Notes: generated by a model from the letters alone, not told the origin. 64,000 nucleotides of DNA from Pseudoclavibacter chungangensis (GCF_013410545.1 NZ_JACCFV010000001.1:2232001-2296000), one strand, 5' to 3'. Positions 17,315 to 27,846 are shown, counted from the stretch's first letter. Numbers and translations: made by a program.

Positions 17315-20300
17315 GCGGTCACCGCCTCCAGTTCGATCTCGAGCGCACCGTAGGACGACGCGTTCGAGCTGCCGTCCGCGGCGAGCCCACCCACGACGTC
17401 GAGGCTCGTCGCGAGCGTTTCCGCCGCGATGAACGCGCGGTTCGCCTCGACCGCGGCGACCGATGCGTCGTCGAGCCGCAGCACGAGTGCGATGCGGTCG
17501 GACACCTCGAGCCCGGCCGCGCGTCGAGCGTCCTGCACGGCCCGCACGACGTCGCGCGCGAGCCCCTCGGCGGCGAGTTCGGGCGTCACGGTCGTGTCGA
17601 GCACGACGATGCCACCGTCGTCGAGCAGTGCGAGCTCGCGCTCGCCCGCGTCGTCCGCCGTTTCGAGCCGGACCTCGTACTCGCCCTCGACGAGCTCGAT
17701 GCCACCCGCCGTGACGACGCCGTCGACCTCCGACCAGTCGCCGGACTTGGCCGCCCGGATCGCCTCCTGCACGCGCTTGCCGATGCGGGGTCCGGCCGCG
17801 CGCGCGTTGACCTGCAGCACGCGGGAGATGCCGTAGTGGGCACCGGAGTCCGCCTCGAGCGGACGGAACTCGACGGCCTTCACGTTGAGCTCGTCGCGCA
17901 GGATGGGCGCGAAGCGTTCGAGGCGGTCGGCCGCGGGGCTCACGACCGTGAGCTTCGGCAGCGGGAGCCGCACGCGAAGCTTCGCCTGCTTGCGCAGGGC
18001 GAGCGCGGCCGAGGTGATGGAGCGGATCTCGTCCATCTCCGCGACGAGCGCGTCGTCGGCGGGGAACTCGTCCTCGTCGGGCCAATCGGTCAGGTGCACG
18101 GAGCGTCCGCCCGTGAGGCCGCGCCAGACCGCCTCGGTGACGAGCGGCGAGAGCGGCGCCGCGAGCCGCGAGACGGTCTCGAGCACGGTGAAGAGCGTGT
18201 CGAACGCCTCGGTGCCGTCACCGGACGCGTCGACACCGTGCCAGAAGCGGTCACGTGAGCGGCGCACGTACCAGTTCGTGAGCACGTCCGCGAAGTCGCG
18301 CAGGTGCGCGGCGGCGGTGGTCGAGTCGAGCGCGTCGTAGGCGTCGCGCAGGTCGCCGACGAGGGTACGCAGCTTCGCGAGCACGTAGCGGTCGAGCTCG
18401 TTCGCGGAGTCGGTGCGGCGCCTCGCCTCGTACGCGCCGCGCCCCGAGTCGAGTGCGGTGTTCGCGTACGTCGAGAAGAAGTACCACGTCGACCAGAACG
18501 GGAGGAGGAACTGCCGCACGCCCTCGCGGATGCCCTCCTCCGTCGTGATGAGGTTCCCGCCGCGCAGCACCGGGCTCGCCATGAGGAACCAGCGCATGGC
18601 GTCGGATCCGTCGCGCTCGAACACCTCGTGCACGTCGGGGTAGTTGCGCAGGCTCTTCGACATCTTGCGGCCGTCGTCGCCGAGGACGATCCCGTGCGAG
18701 ACGACGCGCTTGAACGCGGGCCGGTGGAACAGCGCCGTGGACAGGACGTGCATGAGGTAGAACCAGCCGCGCGTCTGTCCGATGTACTCGACGATGAAGT
18801 CGGCCGGCGAGTGCGTGTCGAACCACTCGCGGTTCTCGAACGGATAGTGCACCTGCGCGTACGGCATCGAGCCCGAGTCGAACCACACGTCGAAGACGTC
18901 GTCGATGCGGCGCATCGTGGAGCGGCCCGTCGGGTCATCGGGGTTCGGCCGCGTGAGCTCGTCGATGAAGGGGCGGTGCAGATCCGTCGGACGCACGCCG
19001 AAGTCGCGCTCGAGCTCGTCGAGCGAGCCGTACACGTCGACGCGGGGATGGTTCGGGTCGTCGCTCTTCCACACGGGGATCGGGCTGCCCCAGTAGCGGT
19101 TGCGGCTGACGGACCAGTCGCGCGCGCCCTCGAGCCACTTCCCGAACTGCCCGTGCTTGACGTTCTCGGGCACCCACTCGATCTGCTCGTTGAGTTCGAG
19201 CATCTCGTCCTTGAACGCGGTCACGCGGACGAACCAGCTCGAGACCGCCTTGTAGATGAGCGGCTTGCGGCAGCGCCAGCAGTGCGGGTAGCTGTGCTCG
19301 TAGCTCGCCTGACGGAACACGCGGCCGCGGGTCTTCAGCTCCTGCGAGATCGGACGGTTCGCGTCGAACACCTGCAGGCCCGCGAACTCGCCCGCGGCGG
19401 CGAGGAACACGGCACGGTCGTCGACGGAGAGGATCGTGGGGATGCCCGCGGCGTCACAGACGGCCTTGTCGTCCTCACCGTATGCGGGCGCGAGGTGCAC
19501 GATGCCCGTGCCGTCGCCCGTCGTGACGAAGTCGGCGACGAGGATGCGCCAGGCGTCGGCGGTGCCGTAGCGCTCCGCATCGGCGTAGAAGTCGAACAGG
19601 CGGTCGTAGCGGACGCCCTCGAGCTCGCGCCCCGTGAGGCGCCGCTCGACGGCCGCGACGGCCGCGTCGGCGTCCGGGTAGCCGAGCTCCTTGACGTGCG
19701 CCGCGACCCGCTCGGCGGCGAGCAGGTACCGCTCCCCCGGGTGGACGGCGTCGGCGCCGGCGGGCACCACGACGTACTCGATGTCGGGGCCGACCGCGAG
19801 CGCGAGGTTCGTCGGGAGCGTCCACGGCGTCGTCGTCCAGGCGAGCGCGAGCACGCCCGCCAGCCCGAGCGCCTCGGCGCGTTCGCCCTCGAGCGCGAAC
19901 GTGACCGTGAGCGTCTGGTCCTGACGCATCTGGTACACGTCGTCGTCCATGCGCAGCTCGTGGTTCGACAGCGGCGTCTCGTCGTTCCAGCAGTACGGCA
20001 GGACGCGGTAGCCCTCGTAGGCGAGACCGTCCTCGTAGAGGCGCTTGAACGCCCACAGCACCGACTCCATGTACCCGATGTCGAACGTGCGGTAACCGTT
20101 CTCGAAGTCGACCCAGCGTGCCTGCCGTGTCACGTACTCCTGCCACTCGGCCGTGTAGCGCAACACCGACTCTCGGGCGGCCGCGTTGAACTCGCGGATG
20201 CCCATCCGCTCGATCTCCTCCTTCGAGGTGATCCCGAGCTGTCGCATCGCCTCGAGCTCGGCGGGCAGGCCGTGCGTGTCCCACCCGAAGACGCGCTTGA

Positions 20301-20577
20301 CCTGGCGGCCGCGCATCGTGAAGTAGCGGGGGAAGATGTCCTTCGCGTAGCCCGTGAGCAGGTGCCCGTAGTGGGGCAGGCCGTTCGCGAACGGCGGGCC
20401 GTCGTAGAAGACCCACTCGCCGGCGCCCTCGCGCCGGTCGATCGACGCCTGGAACGTGCCGTCGCTCTGCCAGTAGTCGAGCACGTGGCGTTCGAGTTCG
20501 GGGAACGACGGCGACGCGGGCACACCCTGTGCGGGGGCGTCGCCTGCGGGACCGAACGCTGAAACGGGGTAACTCAC
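17311..20577 (-). CDS. ileS: Isoleucyl-tRNA synthetase
   Basis: A 1088-residue class I synthetase with [14 protein letters not shown] (HIGH-type) and [13 protein letters not shown] (KMSKS) motifs, a CP1 editing domain between them and a C-terminal anticodon-binding region; the length is normal for the actinobacterial type. GTG 20577 is chosen because an AGGAGG site sits 8 nt upstream and the T-box leader ends just before it. It leads an operon with folC and DUF4233. Confidence 0.96.
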   Translation of the reverse strand: MSYPVSAFGPAGDAPAQGVPASPSFPELERHVLDYWQSDGTFQASIDRREGAGEWVFYDGPPFANGLPHYGHLLTGYAKDIFPRYFTMRGRQVKRVFGWDTHGLPAELEAMRQLGITSKEEIERMGIREFNAAARESVLRYTAEWQEYVTRQARWVDFENGYRTFDIGYMESVLWAFKRLYEDGLAYEGYRVLPYCWNDETPLSNHELRMDDDVYQMRQDQTLTVTFALEGERAEALGLAGVLALAWTTTPWTLPTNLALAVGPDIEYVVVPAGADAVHPGERYLLAAERVAAHVKELGYPDADAAVAAVERRLTGRELEGVRYDRLFDFYADAERYGTADAWRILVADFVTTGDGTGIVHLAPAYGEDDKAVCDAAGIPTILSVDDRAVFLAAAGEFAGLQVFDANRPISQELKTRGRVFRQASYEHSYPHCWRCRKPLIYKAVSSWFVRVTAFKDEMLELNEQIEWVPENVKHGQFGKWLEGARDWSVSRNRYWGSPIPVWKSDDPNHPRVDVYGSLDELERDFGVRPTDLHRPFIDELTRPNPDDPTGRSTMRRIDDVFDVWFDSGSMPYAQVHYPFENREWFDTHSPADFIVEYIGQTRGWFYLMHVLSTALFHRPAFKRVVSHGIVLGDDGRKMSKSLRNYPDVHEVFERDGSDAMRWFLMASPVLRGGNLITTEEGIREGVRQFLLPFWSTWYFFSTYANTALDSGRGAYEARRRTDSANELDRYVLAKLRTLVGDLRDAYDALDSTTAAAHLRDFADVLTNWYVRRSRDRFWHGVDASGDGTEAFDTLFTVLETVSRLAAPLSPLVTEAVWRGLTGGRSVHLTDWPDEDEFPADDALVAEMDEIRSITSAALALRKQAKLRVRLPLPKLTVVSPAADRLERFAPILRDELNVKAVEFRPLEADSGAHYGISRVLQVNARAAGPRIGKRVQEAIRAAKSGDWSEVDGVVTAGGIELVEGEYEVRLETADDAGERELALLDDGGIVVLDTTVTPELAAEGLARDVVRAVQDARRAAGLEVSDRIALVLRLDDASVAAVEANRAFIAAETLATSLDVVGGLAADGSSNASSYGALEIELEAVTA

Positions 20578-20776
20578 CCGGGGCCTCCTGGACTTGTGGA
20601 TCACGGTGTCGCAAGGCCGGGGACGTGCTCGCGCACGCGGTACCACCCCGATTGCCGTCCGCGAGGACGGCCACTCGTTTCTCGGCTGTGACGGGCCCAC
20701 CCGTTCGGATCTACTGGGGCGGTCTCCCGCCGGTTCTCCCGAAGACTCCCCGGTGATGGCCGGATCGATGTCGGTG
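20578..20776 (-). promoter_or_regulatory. T-box riboswitch (ileS leader, translational type)
   Basis: On the minus strand the leader contains the invariant T-box sequence UGGUACCGCG (plus-strand 20636-20645), about 60 nt before the GTG. An ATC triplet in a loop-like context (20708-20710) is a candidate isoleucine specifier. A TACACT -10 box lies at 20782-20787. There is no U-run terminator; the AGGAGG site is at the 3' end, as in actinobacterial T-boxes that sequester the ribosome site. Uncharged tRNA-Ile would expose it. The stems were judged by eye, not folded. Confidence 0.88.
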
Positions 20777-20894
20777 TTCGAAGTGTACCCCGCCGGGGCG
20801 TGCGGGGCGTGACCGGTGCGCGGACGCCACCCGACGGCCGCGCACCCCGAACCGGCGGCGGACACACCCCCACCCCGTTCGACGCCGCCCGGCA

Positions 20895-20900
20895 TAGGCT
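20895..20900 (+). promoter_or_regulatory. -10 box (TAGGCT), leaderless pabC-type gene
   Basis: TAGGCT ends 6 nt before ATG 20907, with no ribosome site between: a typical actinobacterial leaderless layout. Confidence 0.6.
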
Positions 20901-20906
20901 CTCGCC

Positions 20907-21764
20907 ATGACCGGCACGAATCTGCTCGCGAACCTCGACGGCGATCTGCTCGACCCGACCGTCCCCATCGTCCGTGCCGACGACCTCGGCGTCGTCCGTG
21001 GCGACGGCGTGTTCGACGCGATGCTCGCGATCGGCGGCACTGCGGTCGACCGTGACGCGCACCTGGATCGGCTCGAGCGTTCGGCCGCCATGCTGGCGCT
21101 TCCGCGCCCCGACCGGTCGGGCTACGAGCGCGCGATCGATGCGCTGCTCGCGGCGTGGCCGTGGGAAACGCACCCCGAGGCGATGCTGCGCCTCGTGCAG
21201 ACCCGCGGGCCGGAAGGCCTCGACCTTCCCGGCGGATGGGTGATGGCAGAGCCGATGGCGCCCGCCGCGATCCGCCAGCGCCGGGAGGGCGTGCGTGTGC
21301 TCGCCCTCGACCGCGGGTTCGACGGCGGCGAGGTCGCCGCGATGCCGTGGCTGTTGCCCGGCGCGAAGACGCTCTCGTACGGCATCAACATGGCGGCGAA
21401 GCGCTACGCCCTCGCGAACGGTGCCGACGACGTCGTGTTCGTCTCACCGGGCGGCGCCGTGCTGGAGGGGCCGACGTCGACGGTGCTCGTCGACCGGGAC
21501 GGCGAGCTCCTCACGCCTCCGCAGGACGGGATCCTCCCGTCGATCACGCTCGAGCGACTGTTCGAGGTGGGGCCGCCGGCGGGCCTTCCCGTCCGGTTCG
21601 AGGCCCTTCGGCTCGACGAGCTGCGTGCCGCGCGCGGCGTGTGGCTGCTGTCGTCCGGTCGGGTGCTCGCTCCCGTCACCGCGATCGACGGGGAGCCCGT
21701 GCCGCGCTCGCCGTTGCATGCCCGCATCGCGACCCTGCTCGGTGTCCCGACGTCCGTCGAGTGA
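20907..21764 (+). CDS. pabC: Aminotransferase class IV, aminodeoxychorismate lyase-like
   Basis: A 285-residue fold-type IV PLP enzyme. The PLP lysine is in [25 protein letters not shown] marks the N-terminal domain, and EGPTSTVLV and [11 protein letters not shown] mark the cofactor site. The length and the [11 protein letters not shown] start fit PabC, which releases p-aminobenzoate for folate; branched-chain or D-amino-acid aminotransferase is the alternative. Divergent from ileS-folC, itself a folate-linked operon. Confidence 0.82.
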   Translation: MTGTNLLANLDGDLLDPTVPIVRADDLGVVRGDGVFDAMLAIGGTAVDRDAHLDRLERSAAMLALPRPDRSGYERAIDALLAAWPWETHPEAMLRLVQTRGPEGLDLPGGWVMAEPMAPAAIRQRREGVRVLALDRGFDGGEVAAMPWLLPGAKTLSYGINMAAKRYALANGADDVVFVSPGGAVLEGPTSTVLVDRDGELLTPPQDGILPSITLERLFEVGPPAGLPVRFEALRLDELRAARGVWLLSSGRVLAPVTAIDGEPVPRSPLHARIATLLGVPTSVE

Positions 21765-21797
21765 GGCAGGCCCCGTCGAGGGCGGGGCGGCGGATGA

Positions 21798-22013
21798 CTA
21801 CCACCACGACGCGACGAGGGGCATGAGCCCGAGCGCGACGACGAGGCCGACGAGCAGCACCGCACCGAGCGTCGCGGTCACGATGGCGTCCGTGCGGGTG
21901 CTGCCCGCGGCCTGGTCACCGGCCGGGACGAACCCGCCCGCCGGACGCTCGCGCTCCTCATCGGTCGCCCCGGCCGCCCGCTCGGCGCGTGTGCTTCCCC
22001 GTCGCCGGATCAT
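21798..22013 (-). CDS. Small membrane protein, unknown
   Basis: A 71-residue protein with a polar charged N-terminal half and one C-terminal membrane helix (VTATLGAVLLVGLVVALGLM), ending LVASWW. ATG 22013 overlaps the stop of the upstream DUF4097-like gene as ATGA, so it is the last member of the two-component operon. No family recognised. Confidence 0.65.
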   Translation of the reverse strand: MIRRRGSTRAERAAGATDEERERPAGGFVPAGDQAAGSTRTDAIVTATLGAVLLVGLVVALGLMPLVASWW

Positions 22014-22966
22014 GCGTTGTACCCGACGTGGGCGGCGCCCGATTCCACGGTGACCTCGAGCGGCACGGTGGCCTTGGACGAGGTGTCGACCTCGATCTGG
22101 CGATCACCCGCGACGCCGCTTCCGGAGAGGGCGTACTCGCCCTCGGGGACGGCGAGGGTCGCGGCCCCGCTCTGGACCTCGAGGCTGATCGAGGTCGGTT
22201 GCTTATCGCCGCGCAGCGTGCCGGTGAGTTGACCGGACGAGACCTCCAGGGACACGTCTCCCTCGACCGTCGCGTCGAACTCGAGGCGCCCCGCGGCGAT
22301 CGTCGCCGTCAGTGCGTTCGCGTCCCCCTCGAAATCCGCCTCGCCGGCTGCGACGTCGATGACGACGTCCCCGAAGGTGCCCGTGACGTCGGTCGCGCCG
22401 GCACCGACGGCGATCGTCAGATCGGGTGTGGACGCCTCGAGGGCGCGCGGCAGTTGCAGGCGGATCCACGAGATGCCCCATGAACCGCCGAACCCGATGT
22501 CGTCGTCCGGCCCGCTGAGGACGAGCGTCGAGCCCTCCGAGCTGAGGACCCAGTCCCCTCCGGCGGACGCACCACGGATGAGGGCCGTCGCCTCGTCCAC
22601 GTCGGTGTACTCGACGTCGACGTCCGCTGCGCTCGCCTCGACACGGATCGCGTCGACCCCGTCGACGGGTGCGGTCGAGACGAACGACGTCTCGTTGTCG
22701 GCGGCCGGACCGTTCGGGCCGATGTAGAACCCGTCCTCGTCGGTGTGGATGTAGGCGACGGGACTGAGCGAGCTCGCGATCGCGGTCGTGAACGAGCCGA
22801 CGAGGACGAGCGCCCCGACGACCGCGACCACGATCGCCACCCACGCGTGCGGCCGCCTGAGCGTCGGCCCGCCCTCCTTCGACGTGGGCGGCGGGCCACC
22901 GGCGCCCTCGAACGCGTCGGTGCCGGCCTCGGCTGCACCCGACCTCGGTTCGGTGGTGGTCATCAT
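22010..22966 (-). CDS. LiaF/DUF4097-like membrane-anchored protein
   Basis: A 318-residue protein: about 42 polar residues, one membrane helix (about 43-68), then an extracytoplasmic region of regular short beta strands (repeated V-x-V/G-x-A patterns, GDVVIDVAAGEADFEG), typical of DUF4097/LiaF-C beta-helix domains. LiaF-type proteins restrain an envelope-stress kinase, which fits its place directly after the kinase-regulator pair. ATG 22966 overlaps the regulator stop as ATGA. Confidence 0.8.
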   Translation of the reverse strand: MMTTTEPRSGAAEAGTDAFEGAGGPPPTSKEGGPTLRRPHAWVAIVVAVVGALVLVGSFTTAIASSLSPVAYIHTDEDGFYIGPNGPAADNETSFVSTAPVDGVDAIRVEASAADVDVEYTDVDEATALIRGASAGGDWVLSSEGSTLVLSGPDDDIGFGGSWGISWIRLQLPRALEASTPDLTIAVGAGATDVTGTFGDVVIDVAAGEADFEGDANALTATIAAGRLEFDATVEGDVSLEVSSGQLTGTLRGDKQPTSISLEVQSGAATLAVPEGEYALSGSGVAGDRQIEVDTSSKATVPLEVTVESGAAHVGYNA

Positions 22967-23634
22967 CGTGCTCCGTTCGAATCGGGTCGAGCGTGTGAAA
23001 GGTGTGCGAGGACGGCGAGGACGCGGCGGTTGCCGTCCTCGCCCGGTCCGAGATCGAGCTTCTGGAACAGTTGCGAGATGTGCTTCTCGACACTGCCCTC
23101 CGTCACGAAGAGCGCCTTCGCGATGGCCTGGTTCGACTTGCCCTCCGCCATGAGCGCGAGGACCTGCCCCTCGCGAGGCGTGAGCCGCTCGAGTCGCGAG
23201 TCCCGGCTGCGGCGGTGCAGGAGCTGCGCGACGACCTCCGGATCGAGCACGGTGCCGCCACCGGCGACCGTCTCGATCGACTCGAGGAACTCCTCGACGT
23301 CGGTCACGCGATCCTTCAGCAGGTACCCGAGCCCGCCGCGGCGATCCGCGATGAGCTCCGACGCGTAGCGCTCCTCGACGTACTGCGAGAGCACGAGCAC
23401 CCGGAGGTCCGGGTGCTGCCCACGCAGCGCGATCGCGGCGCGGATGCCCTCGTCCGTGAACGTCGGCGGAAGTCGCACGTCGAGGACGGCCACGTCCGGT
23501 GCCTGTTCGGTGACGGCGTCGGCGAGCCCCGCGGCGTCGGGCAGCGAGGCGACGATCTCGTGCCCGGCGTCCTCGAGGAGCCGACCGATGCCCTCCCGCA
23601 GCAGGACGTTGTCCTCACAGATCAGGACGCGCAC
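22963..23634 (-). CDS. NarL/LuxR-type response regulator
   Basis: A 223-residue regulator with a receiver domain (CEDN, phospho-Asp in VAVLDVRLPP, YLLKDRV) and a C-terminal LuxR helix-turn-helix (LTPREGQVLALMAEGKSN, VEKHISQLFQKL). GTG 23634 overlaps the end of the kinase gene by 13 nt. Partner of the kinase at 23622-24854. Confidence 0.93.
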   Translation of the reverse strand: MRVLICEDNVLLREGIGRLLEDAGHEIVASLPDAAGLADAVTEQAPDVAVLDVRLPPTFTDEGIRAAIALRGQHPDLRVLVLSQYVEERYASELIADRRGGLGYLLKDRVTDVEEFLESIETVAGGGTVLDPEVVAQLLHRRSRDSRLERLTPREGQVLALMAEGKSNQAIAKALFVTEGSVEKHISQLFQKLDLGPGEDGNRRVLAVLAHLSHARPDSNGAR

Positions 23635-24854
23635 GGCAGGCTCACCTCGATCGTCGTCGGCCCACCGAGCGGGCTCGAGAGGGAGTACGTGCCCCCGGCC
23701 GCGCGGACCCGGTTCGCCACGCCGTCGATGCCGCCGCCGGGGAGCTGCTTCGCGCCGCCCACGCCGTCGTCCTCGATGCGCGCCCAGAGCATGCCGCCCG
23801 GGCGTTCGAGCACCGTCACGCGGCACCCCTGCGCCCGCGCGTGCTTCGTCGCGTTCGTGAGCGATTCGGCGATCGCGAAGTACATGGCCGACTCGGCGGC
23901 GCGGCTGCAGCGACCGCCGACCCGCACGTCGAGCTGCACGGGCAGGTGGGTGCCCGCGGCGAGCGCCGACAGTGCGGCGTCGAGCCCACGGTCCTCGAGA
24001 ACGGCCGGCTGGAACCCCCGGGCGAGCTGTCGGAGTTCCGTGATCGCGGCCTTCGTCGACGTGTGCGCCTCGTCGAGGAGTGCGGTCGCCGCCTCGGGGT
24101 CGGTCGCGATCTTCTGCCGCGCGCGGCCGAGCGTCATGCCGACCGAGACGAGTCGCGGTTGGACACCGTCGTGCAGGTCGCGCTCGATGCGCGAACGCTC
24201 CACGTCGGCGGCTCGGATCGCCTCGCCCTGGCGGCGCTCCGACGCCTGGGCCTGCTCGCGCAGTTCGCGCTCGCGATCCGGGCTGAACATGGGCACCGAG
24301 ATCACCCGGTGCACGACCGCGAGACCGTAGAGGACCGCGAGTCCGAGTGCGATGAACACGACACCGAGCACCACGATCCAGGGCGAGGTGGGTGCGATCG
24401 GCCCGACCCACGGCGCCTCGACGCCCGCGTAGGTGATCGGCCAGAACAGCATGCCGATCGCCCAGCCGATTCCCGTGACGACGCCGAGCGCGATCGAACC
24501 GAGCAGCGTCATGATGAATCCGTGCAGCACGGCGAGCCAGTTGTTGCCGTCCGCGAACTGCAGGAGCAGGGTGTTCGGGATCCGGAGCCAATCGGTGCGC
24601 GTCGACCGACGCATCGGAACCTGCCGGACATCGATGTCGAACAGGGTCGAGACGCGCCACGACTCGAGGAGCCAGATCGCGCGCAGGCACAGCGCGAGCA
24701 GTGCGAGGAACAGGAGACCGATACCGAAGACCGGCAACAGCCCGACGGCGAGTCCCGCCAAGGTCGTCAGCGACCAGAACACGACCCAGCCGAAAACGCC
24801 GTATGCGGCGAGATGGGTGATGGCGGCGAGAGCGCTGCCGATTCGGAGTTTCAT
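23622..24854 (-). CDS. NarL-family sensor histidine kinase
   Basis: A 410-residue kinase with several N-terminal membrane helices (about 1-210), a HisKA_3 dimerisation helix with phospho-His in ERDLHDGVQPRLVS, and a HATPase domain (IAESLTNATKHA, DDGVGGA). It begins at ATG 24854, 7 nt after a TAGCGT box, so the operon may be leaderless; a longer N-terminus adds only unsupported residues. It drives the kinase-regulator-LiaF-like operon, probably sensing envelope state. Confidence 0.9.
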   Translation of the reverse strand: MKLRIGSALAAITHLAAYGVFGWVVFWSLTTLAGLAVGLLPVFGIGLLFLALLALCLRAIWLLESWRVSTLFDIDVRQVPMRRSTRTDWLRIPNTLLLQFADGNNWLAVLHGFIMTLLGSIALGVVTGIGWAIGMLFWPITYAGVEAPWVGPIAPTSPWIVVLGVVFIALGLAVLYGLAVVHRVISVPMFSPDRERELREQAQASERRQGEAIRAADVERSRIERDLHDGVQPRLVSVGMTLGRARQKIATDPEAATALLDEAHTSTKAAITELRQLARGFQPAVLEDRGLDAALSALAAGTHLPVQLDVRVGGRCSRAAESAMYFAIAESLTNATKHARAQGCRVTVLERPGGMLWARIEDDGVGGAKQLPGGGIDGVANRVRAAGGTYSLSSPLGGPTTIEVSLPCAS

Positions 24855-24970
24855 GTCGTCTACGCTAGGCGGGGCCGGGTCGCGTCGCCCTCCGGTCAAC
24901 CGGACCGTTTGCGGGGGCTATCCCCCGCCACGTGGCCCGCGAACGGCCGCGAGGCCGGGGAGGAACGATC

Positions 24971-25447
24971 ATGCGCACCCTGAACACGACGTCACGTCCC
25001 GTCCGAGGTGCGGCGCTCGTCGCCGCGATCGGCCTGAGCGCGCTCCTCGGCGGTTGCGCCGGGAGCGGCGGCGACACGTCCGGGACGACCTCGTCCGCCA
25101 CCTCGAGCGCCGACACCGTGAGCGAGTGCGCGCAGGTGCAGGCCTCGATCGAGTCGATCTCGACGACCGCCGAGGGCATCCAGTCGAAGATCCCCGGCGA
25201 CATCCCCGGGGCCGTCGCCGATCTCCAGTCCATTCAGACCGAGCTCACGACCCTCGGCGACGATGTGCAGGACTCCGAGCTGAAGGGCCACATCGAGGAC
25301 GCGAAGGCGAGCGTCACGGCCCTCCTCGACCTGTTCACGAAGGTGTCGAACGGGGAGATCTCCCAGAGCGACGCGATCACGCAGGGCCTCGCCGAGTACT
25401 CGACGCTGAAGACCGCGATCGACGAGGTCAACGCCTACTGCGCGTGA
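24971..25447 (+). CDS. Small lipoprotein, unknown
   Basis: A 158-residue protein with a lipoprotein signal (ALLGGCAG), a Ser/Thr-rich spacer, then a helical domain of about 115 residues with two cysteines (SECAQV near the start and NAYCA at the end) that could form a disulfide. A GGAGGAAC site precedes ATG 24971. Its 3' end overlaps the convergent TetR gene by 13 nt. No named family. Confidence 0.8.
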   Translation: MRTLNTTSRPVRGAALVAAIGLSALLGGCAGSGGDTSGTTSSATSSADTVSECAQVQASIESISTTAEGIQSKIPGDIPGAVADLQSIQTELTTLGDDVQDSELKGHIEDAKASVTALLDLFTKVSNGEISQSDAITQGLAEYSTLKTAIDEVNAYCA

Positions 25448-26094
25448 CCTCGTGCGGCGGTGACGAATCCGACGCACACGGGCTCGACGGCCCGTTCGAT
25501 GAGTGGGCCGAGCGGGCCACGCTCCGTTCCGGCCCCGACCCAGGCCGCCGCGGCCGACCCCGCTGCGGCGACGAAGGCGGCCGCGAAGGCGCCCCGCAGC
25601 ACGTCGTCACCGGACGGGTCGTGGCGGCGCATGAACGACACGACGCGACGCTCGAGCGCGCGCAGCCGGCTCGCCCCCGTCGCGAGCGTCTCCTCGCTCG
25701 TCCCCATGAGTTCCGCCTGCGTGATCGCCCACGGGATGCCCGCGGCCGGGTACTCGTCGGCGAGCCGCACCGCGATGTCGCGCAGGGTCGCAACGGCCGC
25801 GGCGAACGCCTCGGCCTCGGCCGTCGTGGGCCGCTCGGCCGCGGCGGGCGCCTCCCCTGCCTCCTCGAGCGCCCGGTCGACGCCCGCGAGCGCATCGTCG
25901 ACCGCGACCCAGAGCAGATCCGACTTCGAGGCGAAGTAGTTGAAGAAACTGCTCCGACTGACGCCCGCTCGACGCGCGACGTCGTCGACGCTCGTCGCGG
26001 CGTAGCCCTGTTCGAGGAACAGCTCGCTCGCGGCGTCCTCGATCGACTGCCGGCTCGCCGCCGGTGGCCGTCCTCGCCTCGCAGTTCCGGTCAT
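25435..26094 (-). CDS. TetR-family transcriptional regulator
   Basis: A 219-residue regulator with an N-terminal TetR helix-turn-helix (TSVDDVARRAGVSRSSFFNY) and an alanine-rich ligand-binding half. ATG 26094 has a GGGG-type site. The 65-nt gap to the next minus-strand gene suggests they may be co-transcribed, though their functions are not obviously linked. Confidence 0.9.
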   Translation of the reverse strand: MTGTARRGRPPAASRQSIEDAASELFLEQGYAATSVDDVARRAGVSRSSFFNYFASKSDLLWVAVDDALAGVDRALEEAGEAPAAAERPTTAEAEAFAAAVATLRDIAVRLADEYPAAGIPWAITQAELMGTSEETLATGASRLRALERRVVSFMRRHDPSGDDVLRGAFAAAFVAAAGSAAAAWVGAGTERGPLGPLIERAVEPVCVGFVTAARGHAQ

Positions 26095-26158
26095 ACCGCC
26101 CCTTTCATCCCAGAGGCTAGCCGAGTCCGCCCCGGCCACGGGCGACGGGGCCCGGAAC

Positions 26159-27604
26159 TCACGCCTCCTCGCGGGAGCCGGCGTCGTGGCGTTCGAGGAA
26201 TTCGAACACCTCCCGCTGGTCGACGCCCGGGAAGTCGCCCGTGGGGAGCGGCGAGAACGTGCGGGCGTGCACGCGAGCGCTCGGCCACACGCGGTTCGTC
26301 CAGCGCTCGGCCTGCGCCGCCTCCGGAGCCCGGCAACACTGTTCGTCGTCCGGACACGTCGACACGGCCCGCGCCTTCGTGTTGCGCCCCCGGAACCAGC
26401 GCGCCTCGTCGAACGGCACACCGATCGTGATCGAGAAGGTCTCCTGCGCGGTCGTTCCCGTCTGGGTCGAGCACCAGAACGTTCCGGCCGGGGTGTCCGT
26501 GTACTGGTAGGTCTCGGTCGTCCGGTTCCGATTCGCGAAGGCCTGCCGCGCGGAGAACTTGCGGCAGAGGAACTGCCCCTCGATCGACCCCGTCACGTCG
26601 ACGGGCAAGGGGAGGCCGTCGTTCTCGTAGACGCGGGAGATCGCCCCGTCGCCGTCGACGCGAAGCATGTGCAGCGAGATCCCCAGGTGCTCCGTCAGCA
26701 GATTGGTCATGCGCAGGGCGGCGGCCTCGTGGGTCACCCCGAAGGCGTCCCGGAAGTCCTCGACCGCCATGTCGCGGCGATCCTTCGCGTCCTGGAGGAA
26801 CGCGACGGAACGATCGAGCGGCATGAGGCACGACGCAGCGAAGTAGTTGATCTCGAGCCGCTGGCGCAGGAAGTCCGCGTAGTCGGTCGGTCGCCGGTGG
26901 CCGAGCACGCGGTGCGCCATCGCCTGCAGCGCCATGGCGCGCAGGCCGTGCCCACCGGGGATGGACGCGGGAGGCAGGTAGATCCGTCCGTTCTCGAGGT
27001 CGGTGATCGACCGCGTCGACCCCGGGAGGTCGTCGACGTAGATGAGCGTGAAGCCGAGGTGCTTCGCCATCTCGGCGACGTGGTGGTGCGAGAGCGCCCC
27101 GCGAGTGTGGTCGACGCGGGACAGGAGCTGATCGGCCGCGGCGTCGATCTCGGGCATCGCGTTGTTGCGCTCGCGCATCGTCAGACGGAGTTCGGTGTTC
27201 GCACGGCGCGCCTCCTCGGGCGTCGCGGTCGACTCGATGACGCGGCGGTCCAGCTCCCGATGGAGTCCGCGCAGCACCGTGAGCACCTCGTCGGGAAGCG
27301 TCTTGACCGACGCGAGGTGCGGCAGCCCGAGCGCTTCGTACGCGGGTGAACGCTGCGCGCGCTCGACGTCGATCTCGAGCCGGGAGCGCTCGTCGGGCGG
27401 AGTGCCCGAGAGCATCTCGGTGAGGTCGACCTCGAATGCGTCCGCGAGCTGCTGCAACACCGAGAGCTTCGGCTCCCGTTTGCCGTTCTCGATGAGCGAG
27501 AGCCTGCTCGGCAGCAGCCCGGTCCGTTCGCTCAACGCCTCGAGCGTGAGCCCGCGCTCCTTCCGGTAGTAGCGGATGCGGCGTCCCAGGACGAGACCGT
27601 CCAT
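26159..27604 (-). CDS. RamB/ScfR-type XRE regulator with ImmA/IrrE-like domain
   Basis: A 481-residue regulator: XRE helix-turn-helix (about 8-62; LTLEALSERTGLLPSRLSLI), a DUF955/ImmA-like middle in which the usual HExxH is MAHRVLGH, so probably not a protease, and the ScfR C-terminal domain with several cysteines (CPDDEQCC). Homologues (RamB of Corynebacterium, Rv0465c) control acetate and glyoxylate metabolism in response to acyl-CoA status. Divergent from pckG, a plausible target. ATG 27604 follows GGGAGG. Confidence 0.88.
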   Translation of the reverse strand: MDGLVLGRRIRYYRKERGLTLEALSERTGLLPSRLSLIENGKREPKLSVLQQLADAFEVDLTEMLSGTPPDERSRLEIDVERAQRSPAYEALGLPHLASVKTLPDEVLTVLRGLHRELDRRVIESTATPEEARRANTELRLTMRERNNAMPEIDAAADQLLSRVDHTRGALSHHHVAEMAKHLGFTLIYVDDLPGSTRSITDLENGRIYLPPASIPGGHGLRAMALQAMAHRVLGHRRPTDYADFLRQRLEINYFAASCLMPLDRSVAFLQDAKDRRDMAVEDFRDAFGVTHEAAALRMTNLLTEHLGISLHMLRVDGDGAISRVYENDGLPLPVDVTGSIEGQFLCRKFSARQAFANRNRTTETYQYTDTPAGTFWCSTQTGTTAQETFSITIGVPFDEARWFRGRNTKARAVSTCPDDEQCCRAPEAAQAERWTNRVWPSARVHARTFSPLPTGDFPGVDQREVFEFLERHDAGSREEA

Positions 27605-27739
27605 CCCGACCTCCCTTCGTGTGCACCAGGGGGTGCCTGCGCCCGCGCCGGCCCGTCGAACAAAGGGCCGCCGAACGCGCGTTTTTCCACAGAATCACAA
27701 GATCACGAGCCGGATGCCCGCAAACCGCTGCAATCCTAT

Positions 27740-27760
27740 GCGGATTTCGTGAAATTCCGC
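27740..27760. promoter_or_regulatory. Imperfect AT-rich palindrome, candidate operator
   Basis: An imperfect inverted repeat of about 9-10-nt arms (GCGGATTTC ... GAAATTCCGC) in the unusually AT-rich space between the RamB-like gene and pckG. Its position suits an operator for the divergent regulator; no match to a known box is claimed. Confidence 0.35.
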
Positions 27761-27846
27761 GATTCTTCACCCGGTTTTTCGTCGCCCGTTGATGAGAATT
27801 GGGAGACACTTGAGGAAGCCGCAACTCGCCGTCCACCGAAAGCAGC

